In this document: positions 55,456 to 63,210 of the stretch, piece after piece
How the letters are laid out: every line of letters starts with the position of its first letter
How positions within the stretch are numbered: position 1 is the first letter of the stretch
Assembly: GCA_934255545.1 (NCBI GenBank)
Contig: CAKQOE010000003.1
Coordinates: 31,311 to 95,310, forward strand
Source: an uncultured Clostridia bacterium
Lineage (GTDB): Bacteria > Bacillota > Clostridia > Peptostreptococcales > Anaerovoracaceae
Reading direction: 5' to 3'
DNA: 64,000 nt
The notes under the pieces: model-generated
Told to the model about the DNA's origin: nothing
Databases searched by the model: none
What the model saw: the letters and a program-made list of their open reading frames with translations, nothing else
Program-made: the position numbers and the translations under genes

Positions 55456-55870
55456 GATCCTTCCTCTTTTTATTAAAAACACAACATACTATTATATATC
55501 AAAAATATGCAAGTGAAAATATTTATGTGACAGACTTGCGGCTGAAATAACTGCACATAAAAAATATACAGCAGCAAAAATATATGATGTAAGCATGAGC
55601 GCGCATAACAAAACCGTTTGCGATAGAAAAGCTCAGAAAATGCATGGCTGATCTTGTGCGCCGATGGTGATTGACTCAGCAGTACAGGAATGGTATCATT
55701 TTCTAGAAATAAATAATATGATATGATATTTTGCAGGCGTCACCGCCTGTGCGAAACCGGCCGGAAGCGACCGCTCAATATGGTATGCGCCATACATCGT
55801 GGGCGGTCGTTTCTGCGCAGCCGTTTAAATGCAGAAAATATATAAAATATGTAAAGGAAATAAAAAAATT
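55456..55870. other. Divergent intergenic region
   Basis: AT-rich from 55456 to 55730 with no gene. GCAGGCG-TCAC-CGCCTG at 55733-55750 is a GC hairpin like the dispersed palindromes. GCGACCGC at 55767 and GCGGTCGTTT near 55803 enclose a nested ATGGTATG/CATAC hairpin, which is terminator-like. Confidence 0.5.
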
Positions 55871-56755
55871 ATGGGAAATAATATAAAAACTGTAAAGCTT
55901 CCCGACGGAAGCGAGATGCCGAAACTCGGACAGGGCACATGGCAGATGGCGGAAGACGATGCAAAAATGGAAAGAGAGATAGCCGGTCTGCGCCACGGCA
56001 TAGAGCTCGGCATCCGCATGATAGACACAGCGGAGATGTACGCAGAAGGCAAGGCGGAAAGCCTCGCGGGCGACGCTATAAAGGGTCTGGACCGCAGCGA
56101 GCTTTATATAGTCAGCAAGGTCTATCCGCAGAACGCCAATAAAAAGCATATGTTCAGCAGCCTTGAGCGCAGCCTTAAGCTGCTCGGAACAGACTATCTG
56201 GATATGTACCTGCTCCACTGGCGCGAGGACGCTGACCTCGCGGAAATGGTCTGGTGCATGGAAAAGCTTAAGGATGAGGGCAAGATAAAGCGCTGGGGCG
56301 TGTCTAACTTTGATGTGGCAGACATGGAGGACCTGTGGAAGGTGCCTGACGGCCACCGCTGCGTTATGAACCAGGTGCTTTATAACCTCGGAACGCGCGG
56401 TATAGAGTACGACCTTATCCCGTGGCAGCGCGAGCACGGCGTGCCGTTTACAGCGTACAGCCCTGTAGGCCAGGCGGGCGCGCTCGTAACGCAGGACGGC
56501 GTATCAAAAGCGCAGATGATGAGCGATAAAAACGTAAACGAAGTAGCTGCGCGCCTCGGCGTGTCAGTAGTCCAGCTCCTGCTGGCGTTTTCTATGCGTT
56601 TTGATGATTTTGCGTCTATCCCTAAGGCAGTGGGATTCGATCACATAGACGAAAACGCAGCAGCGCTTGACATCGCTCTGAGCGATGCAGATATAGAACA
56701 GCTTTCAGCTTCATTTCCGGCGCCTTTGAAGAAGATCGAGATAGAAAAGTATTAA
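55871..56755 (+). CDS. Aldo/keto reductase
   Basis: 294 residues from ATG 55871. TIM-barrel AKR with MPKLGQGTWQMAEDD, the catalytic tetrad Asp and Tyr in IRMIDTAEMYAEGKAE, Lys in YIVSKVYP, and His in LLHWRED. KWGVSNFDVADM-type and IPKAVGFDHIDENAAALDI segments bind NADPH. Reduces aldehydes or ketones; substrate not deducible. Confidence 0.88.
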   Translation: MGNNIKTVKLPDGSEMPKLGQGTWQMAEDDAKMEREIAGLRHGIELGIRMIDTAEMYAEGKAESLAGDAIKGLDRSELYIVSKVYPQNANKKHMFSSLERSLKLLGTDYLDMYLLHWREDADLAEMVWCMEKLKDEGKIKRWGVSNFDVADMEDLWKVPDGHRCVMNQVLYNLGTRGIEYDLIPWQREHGVPFTAYSPVGQAGALVTQDGVSKAQMMSDKNVNEVAARLGVSVVQLLLAFSMRFDDFASIPKAVGFDHIDENAAALDIALSDADIEQLSASFPAPLKKIEIEKY

Positions 56756-56772
56756 TATAATGTTAAAATGCA

Positions 56773-56799
56773 GGGCGCCCGCTCAAATGGGCGTCTTTT
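56773..56799 (+). terminator. Terminator after the aldo/keto reductase
   Basis: GGCGCCC pairs with GGGCGTC (one G-T) around GCTCAAAT, then TTTT. Confidence 0.75.
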
Positions 56800-56831
56800 G
56801 CAATAAATGGATGATAAAAAAGAGTGAAATT

Positions 56832-57611
56832 ATGAAGACTGTAATATACTTTCTGACAACTATAATAGCAACGTCCGCCGGCGGCGTAAGTGGCATGGGC
56901 GGCGGTATAATCATAAAGCCGGTGCTTGATCTTATGGGCGATTTTACGCCGCAGACCATAGGCGTGATGTCGGCGACAACAGTATTTGTGATGTCGCTCG
57001 TTTCAACGTGGAGAAATATACGAAACGGCATAGAGATAAAAAAGGATGTAGCGGTCACAGTCGCGCTCGGATCGGTGGCCGGAGGCCTCGCAGGGCAGAA
57101 GATATTTTCCGTTATCGCGTCAAACGCCCCGGACAGCGCATTCGTCATAAGGATGCAGAATATCATACTTTTTATAGTGGTCATGTCCATACTGCTGTAC
57201 ATGAAAAATAAAGACCGCATCACGTCGCGCGATTTAAAGGGCGCAGTGCCTGTATTCACGTCAGGGCTGGCACTCGGCATGATCGCGTCATTTCTCGGCA
57301 TAGGCGGCGGCCCGCTGAACGTCGTGATATTCATATACCTCTTCTCATACAGCTCAAGATCGGCAGCAGCCTGCTCGCTTATAACAGTGCTTTTCTCACA
57401 GTTCTCAAAGCTGACGCTGGCAGCCGCCGGAGGCGATTTCGCAGGCGTAAACTGGGCGATCCTCGGCCCTATGCTCATAGCAGGAGTAGCCGGAGGCTTC
57501 ATATCAGGCGCCATAAGCCGCCGCATCTCAGACCGCGGTGTAGATATCGTATTTAACACCATACAGGTGTGCGTGCTTGGCATGTGCGTCATAAACATAA
57601 TAGCGGCGTGA
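56832..57611 (+). CDS. TauE/SafE-family sulfite exporter-like permease
   Basis: 259 residues from ATG 56832; the longer open frame upstream crosses the preceding terminator and is unlikely. Eight membrane helices with the paired motifs GGVSGMGGGIIIKPVLDLMG and IASFLGIGGGPLNVVIFIYL that define TauE/SafE (DUF81). Members export sulfonates, sulfite or other anions. No sulfur genes adjoin it. Confidence 0.88.
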   Translation: MKTVIYFLTTIIATSAGGVSGMGGGIIIKPVLDLMGDFTPQTIGVMSATTVFVMSLVSTWRNIRNGIEIKKDVAVTVALGSVAGGLAGQKIFSVIASNAPDSAFVIRMQNIILFIVVMSILLYMKNKDRITSRDLKGAVPVFTSGLALGMIASFLGIGGGPLNVVIFIYLFSYSSRSAAACSLITVLFSQFSKLTLAAAGGDFAGVNWAILGPMLIAGVAGGFISGAISRRISDRGVDIVFNTIQVCVLGMCVINIIAA

Positions 57612-57650
57612 CCGGATGATCCGCCGCGCCGGGCGGCGGGGGTCAGCAAT

Positions 57651-58190
57651 TTAGGTGAGGCGGTTGATCTGCTGACTTTTTAAGCGCCGGCAGGTCAACA
57701 AATTGTTCATACAGCTGATCTGCTGACTTTTTAAGCGCCGGCGGGTCAGTAAATTGTTCATACGGCTGATATGCTGACTTTTTAAGAGCCGGCAGGTCAG
57801 CAAATTGTTCATACAGCTGATCTGCTGACTTTTTGTGAGCCGGCAGGTCAGCAAATTGTTCATACAGCTGATCTGCTGACTTTTTAAACGCCGGCAGGTC
57901 AGCAAATTGTTAATACGGCTGATCTGCTGACTTTTTAAGAGCCGGCAGGTCAGCAAATTGTTTATACGGCTGATATGCTGACTTTTTAAGCGCCGGCAGG
58001 TCAGCAAATTGCTCATACGGCTGATATGCTGACTTTTTAAACGCCGGCAGGTCAGCAAATTGTTTATACGGCTGATATGCTGACTTTTTAAGCGCCGGCA
58101 GGTCAGCAAATTGCTCAGACAGCTGATATGCTGACTTTTTAAACGCCGGTAGGTCAGCAATTTGCTCATACGTCTGATTTGCTGACTTTT
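57651..58190. repeat. Ten 51-bp tandem repeats with hairpin units
   Basis: GCTGAC recurs at 57671, 57722, 57773 and then every 51 bp to 58181, so ten units are exactly equal in length. Each unit has GCTGAC...GTCAGC inverted arms around TTTTTAAGCGCCGGCAG. Single-base variants occur but no length change. On the minus strand two frames read through most of it; the one giving EQFADLPALKKSADQLY looks most protein-like but has no start codon and one TAA. Another minus-strand frame has an ATG without a ribosome site. Probably a non-coding repeat or a decayed repeat gene. Confidence 0.9.
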
Positions 58191-58239
58191 CTGAGCTTGC
58201 AGATTATCATTTACAGGATACTATACCTACAAAGAAGCA

Positions 58240-58515
58240 TAAGTTTTGGAAATGTGAGTCGAAAACTCTCGACGAAATATAAGTTTTTGAACTACAAGTC
58301 AAAAACTTATGACAACATAAAAAATTTCGACTTTAAAATTTATGATTTTACAATAAAAAATAATATGTATAAGCTAATATATTACAGGGCGTGATCAGGT
58401 CCTGTTTTTTATTTTGAAAATCACCGACTTTCAAATGAAGTGACATTATCCGTCCATGTAAAAATGTTAAAATAATACGGGAGCAAAATAACCTGATATC
58501 AATAAGTAAATCAGT
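58240..58515. repeat. AT-rich hairpin block and duplicated segment, left copy
   Basis: TAAGTTTTTGA at 58280 and TCAAAAACTTA at 58299 form an 11-bp perfect inverted repeat; a related arm pair lies at 58250. From 58421 the sequence TGACATTATCCGTCCATGT, GTTAAAATAAT and TCAATAAGTAAA matches 61518-61612. A GC palindrome (CAGGCGCCCGGCGCCTG, 58530-58546) and a second GC hairpin follow before the next gene. Confidence 0.7.
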
Positions 58516-58529
58516 AATAATACGCCCCG

Positions 58530-58546
58530 CAGGCGCCCGGCGCCTG
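58530..58546. repeat. GC palindrome
   Basis: CAGGCGCCCGGCGCCTG, perfect around a central C; a further GCCGCGCC-GGG-CGCGGC hairpin follows at ~58551. Dispersed family member. Confidence 0.7.
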
Positions 58547-58649
58547 ACAGGCCGCGCCGGGCGCGGCTTTCCCGCAAAAACACATTGCAGCCGCCGTTCC
58601 GGCCGCTGCCTTCCCGCAGTACATCACATACACGATAAAGGAGCACAAA

Positions 58650-59321
58650 ATGCCGGCAATAAAACGCACAAGAAAAGAAATAGACGCATTTATAAGGCAG
58701 CTACAGTCAGAGAAACTATCAGTCATAGACCGGGCTATCTGTACAGCAACATACGCCCACAGCGGCGCAGTCCGCAAAGGAACAGCCGTCCCGTATATCC
58801 TGCACCCACTTGAAGCAGCAGCAATAATAACCCAGGTAATAGCCGAGCAGCGCGGCACCGCGCCCGATGCCATGACGCCGTCCGATAACTTCATAATAGC
58901 CGCAGCCATCCTCCACGACACCGTAGAGGATACAGACCTGACCACAGAAGATATAAAAACACTATTCGGCCCAGAAACCGCAGCCCTCGTAGCCGCCGAG
59001 ACCGAAAACAAACGCGGGTCACGCCCGGCAGCCGAAACATGGAAGCTGCGCAAAACAGAATCCATAAAACACCTCGCAGCCGCTTCAGAAGACGCTAAAC
59101 TTGTGGCGTTTGGCGATAAGCTTTCAAACCTGCGAACTCTCGCCGCAGATCACAGGCGGCTTGGAGATGCACTTTGGGAGAGGTTTAATCAGAAAGATCC
59201 TGCGGAGCATGGTTGGTATTATGGAGCTATGGGGATGATCTTTGAGAAAGCGTTTAGTGGGATGCTTTTGTTTAAAGAGTACAGAGATCTGTATAGTACG
59301 GTTTTTAATATACAAGACTGA
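58650..59321 (+). CDS. HD-domain protein, small alarmone hydrolase-like
   Basis: 223 residues. The RelA/SpoT-type hydrolase HD pattern is complete: ATYAHSGAVRKG, PYILHPLEAA, AAILHDTVEDTDLTTEDI and FGDKLSNLRTL. No synthetase, TGS or ACT domain, so it resembles stand-alone MESH1-like enzymes that remove the 3'-pyrophosphate of (p)ppGpp or act on NADPH. Codon use changes about two thirds in (near 59100): the first part prefers C- and A-ending codons, the last part T- and G-ending ones. It has an AAAGGAG site. Confidence 0.85.
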   Translation: MPAIKRTRKEIDAFIRQLQSEKLSVIDRAICTATYAHSGAVRKGTAVPYILHPLEAAAIITQVIAEQRGTAPDAMTPSDNFIIAAAILHDTVEDTDLTTEDIKTLFGPETAALVAAETENKRGSRPAAETWKLRKTESIKHLAAASEDAKLVAFGDKLSNLRTLAADHRRLGDALWERFNQKDPAEHGWYYGAMGMIFEKAFSGMLLFKEYRDLYSTVFNIQD

Positions 59322-59351
59322 TCAATATCAATGTAAGGAGGCGCATAGTAA

Positions 59352-59876
59352 ATGAAATTTAAGCTTGATGTATATGGAATAATGTTATATCTGAATATTA
59401 CAGATTATAAGAAAACAACAGCAGCCAATATGTATGACGAATGGTGTGGAACTGAGCTTTATATATGTAATGAAGAAAATGTTATTTTAAGCGTACCGGA
59501 TGGTGGTGTGTTTGCTTCATATGAGATAGACTATATAAAGAAAAGCTTAAAAAGCTTACTGGATGGAAATATTAAGAAAATTACAGAACTTGAATTTGTT
59601 GAACCTGGTATCCAAATTATATTGCATCCCGGAAGAGATAAAGATTTTGATGATGAGTATCATGGTAATATTAAAGAAAATGAAATTATTGATATAGGAG
59701 TCGAATTAAAGATTTATTTTTGGTATGGAAGCCCTACAGAAAACTATATTAGTGTGTTGCTTGAACGAGAAAAAACAGAAAAATTATATAATTATATGAG
59801 ATCAGTAACATTTGAAGCTTCTAAGGATGATCTTGAAATACAAAAACTTATTGCAGAAGGGACGATATACTCTTGA
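59352..59876 (+). CDS. Hypothetical protein, possibly an orphan immunity protein
   Basis: 174 residues, acidic and beta-rich. DEWCGTELYICNEENVILSV, GGVFASYEIDYIKKSLKSLL and FVEPGIQIILHPG give a layout like WapI-type immunity proteins, which I suggest with low confidence. No toxin gene is next to it. It is AT-rich compared with the gene upstream and has AAGGAGG before the start. Orphan immunity genes often come from toxin-immunity exchange. Confidence 0.6.
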   Translation: MKFKLDVYGIMLYLNITDYKKTTAANMYDEWCGTELYICNEENVILSVPDGGVFASYEIDYIKKSLKSLLDGNIKKITELEFVEPGIQIILHPGRDKDFDDEYHGNIKENEIIDIGVELKIYFWYGSPTENYISVLLEREKTEKLYNYMRSVTFEASKDDLEIQKLIAEGTIYS

Positions 59877-59991
59877 TTTAGTTTTAATGGAATATACTAG
59901 AAATATTGATAGTTATTAACTAAAACTTCCCATACCTAAAATGGGTTCCGTACCTTAAAAAATCAGAATAGTTTTGTGCCATACTGGACAT

Positions 59992-60066
59992 GGCATAGAT
60001 CCTTCCTGGTCTGTTGGTTTTCAGTCAATTCCATTATACCGGACGGAACGGATCTATGCCTTTTTT
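59992..60066 (+). terminator. Long inverted repeat with T-tract
   Basis: GGCATAGATCC and GGATCTATGCC are perfect 11-bp arms with a 47-base loop and are followed by TTTTTT. Inner bases can extend the stem imperfectly (CCTGGTC with GGACGG-type pairing). It may be a terminator or the end of a lost mobile element. Confidence 0.6.
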
Positions 60067-60133
60067 ATTGGCTGAAATATTGAATTTTCAAGGTTAAACA
60101 CATCGTATTGATGTGGGAAGTCTTAGTAATTTA

Positions 60134-61366
60134 TTATTCAGCAAGAAGCCAGTCTATCAGATTCAACGATTTAATACCGTCATATGAATTTATATAATTA
60201 CGATCCATTGATAATACGATTTTTTCGTAGTTGTCGGGGATCATACGCAGAGGACGAAGCTCTCGCTCACGAGTTTCAGGCGACTGCATACTTTCAGTTA
60301 CCTGAATGTATATTTTATCATTAGGCTTTTCCGCAACAAAGTCAACTTTCATTTCTCCTACTTTTCCGATATATACTCGGTAGTCACGGTGGAGCAGCTC
60401 TAAAAATACTATATTTTCGATAATATGACCGCGGTCGGCATCACGGTATCCGAGAAGCATATTACGGAAGCCCATGTCAATTATATAGTTTTTCCCAAGG
60501 GTCTTCAGAAGCTGTTTACCTTTTACGTCGTATCTTCCGACAGAAAAGAAGATAAACGCATTGTGAAGCATAGCGATATATTTATCTACTGTTTTTCCTG
60601 CAATACCCTTTGTTTTACCTGTTTTTATGTCACCTTCATTTGAAAGTACATTGCCTATACTGTTTGGAGAGGTAATGCTTCCAATGTTGGAGCATAGAAA
60701 CAGCACTATCTTCTGAAGGAGCATCTGATCACTTCCATTGTTGCGCTGCAGAATATCACGCAGTACAACGGTAGCGTATATACCCTCCAATGCTTGATTG
60801 CTCCTTGCTTCATTAAATTTGTATTCTCTTAGTATAGGCATTCCGCCGAACTGAAGATATTTTTGAAATTTTTCATCCATCGAAATATCAGGTGCAAATT
60901 CATAGAAATCAAGGAATTCTTTAAACGACAGCGGGAGCATTCGTATCTCAACATATCGACCGGAAAGGAGCGTTGAAAATTCTGTGGACAGCAGATAGGC
61001 GTTAGAGCCGGTAATATATATATCTACATCAAAATCCAGACGGAATGATTCGATCGCCTTTTCCCAATGCTCTACAGCCTGAAGCTCATCAAAGATAAGG
61101 TATGTCTTTTCGTTTCCTGCGATTCGTTCGCTGATGTAGTCGTAAAAAGAAAGATGATCTGTCAAGTCGCGATAACGCAGAGATTCCATGTTCATATGGA
61201 TGATATTGGAATCAGGTATGCCTTGTTCAGTCAGATAGCCATGAAAAAGATCAAGCAATGATGATTTTCCGCAACGGCGGATGCCTGTAACGATTTTTAC
61301 CAGATCCACATCCTTATTTTGAATAAGCTGGTCCAGATATTGAGGCCTGTTAATAAGTTCAGCCAT
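60134..61366 (-). CDS. AAA ATPase with DUF4143 domain
   Basis: 410 residues from the ATG at 61366 (AGGAGG 8 bp upstream). Walker A is VTGIRRCGKSSLLDLF and Walker B TYLIFDELQAVEHWE. The C-terminal part has RYVEIRMLPLSFKEFLDFYE and the DUF4143 nuclease-like core VGEMKVDFVAEKPNDKIYIQ. This family is abundant in anaerobes and its function is unknown; some think of it as a selfish or defence gene. It is convergent with the immunity-like gene. Confidence 0.88.
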   Translation of the reverse strand: MAELINRPQYLDQLIQNKDVDLVKIVTGIRRCGKSSLLDLFHGYLTEQGIPDSNIIHMNMESLRYRDLTDHLSFYDYISERIAGNEKTYLIFDELQAVEHWEKAIESFRLDFDVDIYITGSNAYLLSTEFSTLLSGRYVEIRMLPLSFKEFLDFYEFAPDISMDEKFQKYLQFGGMPILREYKFNEARSNQALEGIYATVVLRDILQRNNGSDQMLLQKIVLFLCSNIGSITSPNSIGNVLSNEGDIKTGKTKGIAGKTVDKYIAMLHNAFIFFSVGRYDVKGKQLLKTLGKNYIIDMGFRNMLLGYRDADRGHIIENIVFLELLHRDYRVYIGKVGEMKVDFVAEKPNDKIYIQVTESMQSPETRERELRPLRMIPDNYEKIVLSMDRNYINSYDGIKSLNLIDWLLAE

Positions 61367-61790
61367 AATGCGCACCTCCTAGCTTTTTTTAATATATTAT
61401 ACCCGAAATTGCACGTAAATAAAGAGTTTTAGAATTAGAAGTCGGAAACTTCTGATAAATTTAAAGTTTTCGACTTTAAAATCAAATAAAGTATCCATAT
61501 AGGCACTTACATTATTTTGGAAAAATTGCTCCCTTAGACTGAAAGTGACACGATCCGTCCATGTGGAAATGGTAAAATAATTAGTGGATAGGATAACCGG
61601 AAATCAATTAATAAGTAAACAAATCGGCAGGTGTTCGGCGCTTTATAGAGTGTGTAGATTTAAAGAAAATGTTTAAAATTGATATAATTAGTAGCATAAT
61701 TTTTAATAATGTTATATGATCTAAATATATTACTTAATGTATATATTTTATTAAGAGAGCAATATATTTTGTCATTGATATAAATTATGG
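61367..61790. repeat. Intergenic region with duplicated segment, right copy
   Basis: 61421-61482 carries AGTTTT...AAGTCGGAAACTT-type arms like those at 58240-58350. 61518-61612 contains ATCCGTCCATGT, GGTAAAATAAT and AATAAGTAAA in the same order as 58421-58515. GGCAGGTGTTCGGCGCT echoes the palindrome at 58530. The remainder to 61790 is very AT-rich with no gene. Confidence 0.65.
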
Positions 61791-62510
61791 ATGAAGCACA
61801 ATTCAGGGGGAACAATAATAAGTCAGGATTTTTTTGAGTACCATATAAATTTAATGAGAGAAAAATACCCTAAATATAAAGATTATAAGGATTATCATAT
61901 TTTCACTTTACTGTGCATAAAGTATTTTTTCTATAGTGAAGGCGGAGTGGCATTTGATCAGGATATTATTGAAGAATTTTTGACGGACGGAGCTAATGAT
62001 GGAGGCATATCAGATACTTCAATAGATGAAGCTACATATAGATTAGAGCATGATGTATGGCCTAATGGAATAGAATCAATAATTTTTATACTATATAAGC
62101 CAGTTGGATTAGGTGTAGAAAAAAACATAATAAAAAAAGATAAGCGTTTAGTTTATTTTTTAAATGCAGCAGTTAAGAAAAAGCATACTTATAGAGTTGG
62201 GTTTGATACATGTTTTACTTCTGCACTAGTAAAATATAAAGATTGTTTAGAAATTGCGTCTATAGATTCTTGTGAAGCAGCTAGGTTTTCTATGTATATT
62301 GATTCTGAAATGAATGCGTATCCATGTTCTTTTGATAACCAATGTGGAAAGTATAAAGTATCGTTGAATAATAGAAAAATAATAGATATATGGAATAGTA
62401 TTGAATTTAATAATTTTAGAAAAGTGAGCAAAAGTAAATGTGATTTATGCTTAAATTCCAATATATGTAATCTAGAATGCAAGTTAGATCTTGGAATTGA
62501 TTTATGTTGA
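61791..62510 (+). pseudogene. Chimeric ORF: AIPR-like N-terminus joined to radical SAM/SPASM C-terminus
   Basis: 239 residues, one open frame. Residues ~10-75 (DFFEYHINLMREKYPKYKDY; EFLTDGANDGGI) look like the start of AIPR/abortive-infection-type nucleases. From ~80 on (GIESIIFILYKPVGLG) it reads like the second half of a radical SAM barrel, ending in a SPASM-type cysteine domain (MNAYPCSFDNQCG, CDLCLNSNICNLEC). The SAM-cluster CxxxCxxC and the rest of the nuclease are both missing. The simplest reading is a deletion fusing two genes. No ribosome site is evident, so it is probably not functional. Confidence 0.65.
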
Positions 62511-62610
62511 TAATGTTAGTTTATTGCAATAATGTTGAAATATATTTACATATTTATATATTTATATATTCTACATTCCATTTATATTAAAATATTGCTG
62601 GTATGATATA

Positions 62611-63210
62611 ATGAATGATATAACTATTGGATATTATGATAATAATGCAACAAAGTTTATTAAAGAAACGATTGATGTGGATTTTTCAGAAATGCAGAAT
62701 CGCTTTTTGAAATATATACCATACGAAGGGCATATATTGGATTTTGGTTGCGGTTCAGGTCGAGATACATTAGCTTTTATTAATCAGGGATATACGGTTG
62801 AACCTGTTGATGGCTCAAGAGAAATGTGCAGGATCGCTTCTGGGATTACAGGAATTTATGTACGCCAGATGCTATTTTGTGACTTGAATGAAAATGCACG
62901 GTATGATGGAATATGGGCTTGTGCATCTTTGCTACATTTAAAAAGAAATGAATTGTCTGATGTATTTGTTAAAATGCATAGAGCACTCAAGAATAGCGGT
63001 GTTGCATATGTTTCTTTTAAGTATGGTGATTTTGAAGGAGAACGGAACGGCAGGTATTTTACGGATATGACAGAGGAACGCTTTAACGGAATTTTGGAAG
63101 TTACTGGTGGATTTTCCGTAGATGATATGTGGATTACAGGTGATGTAAGGGATGGCAGGAGTAGTGAACGATGGATGAATGTTATTCTCCGCAAGAAGAA
63201 TATGATTTAA
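62611..63210 (+). CDS. Class I SAM-dependent methyltransferase
   Basis: 199 residues. Motif I is ILDFGCGSGRDTLAF, acidic motif II is EPVDGSREMCRIAS, and CASLLHLKRNEL follows. The start YYDNNATKFIKETI fits a subfamily often seen beside nucleases or helicases in defence islands. It overlaps the next gene by 40 bp. It is AT-rich, unlike the choline region. The target (DNA, RNA or small molecule) is not known. Confidence 0.85.
   Translation: MNDITIGYYDNNATKFIKETIDVDFSEMQNRFLKYIPYEGHILDFGCGSGRDTLAFINQGYTVEPVDGSREMCRIASGITGIYVRQMLFCDLNENARYDGIWACASLLHLKRNELSDVFVKMHRALKNSGVAYVSFKYGDFEGERNGRYFTDMTEERFNGILEVTGGFSVDDMWITGDVRDGRSSERWMNVILRKKNMI

Noticed and set aside
57651..58169. 172-codon minus-strand frame over the tandem repeats
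   Set aside because: Open only because a stop-free 51-bp unit is repeated. Its ATG has no ribosome site, and another frame looks more protein-like.
57651..58190. CRISPR array
   Set aside because: The whole 51-bp unit repeats, with no unique spacers, and no cas genes are near.
59992..60066. Complete insertion sequence
   Set aside because: Only an inverted repeat with a T-tract is seen. No transposase frame or target duplication was found.
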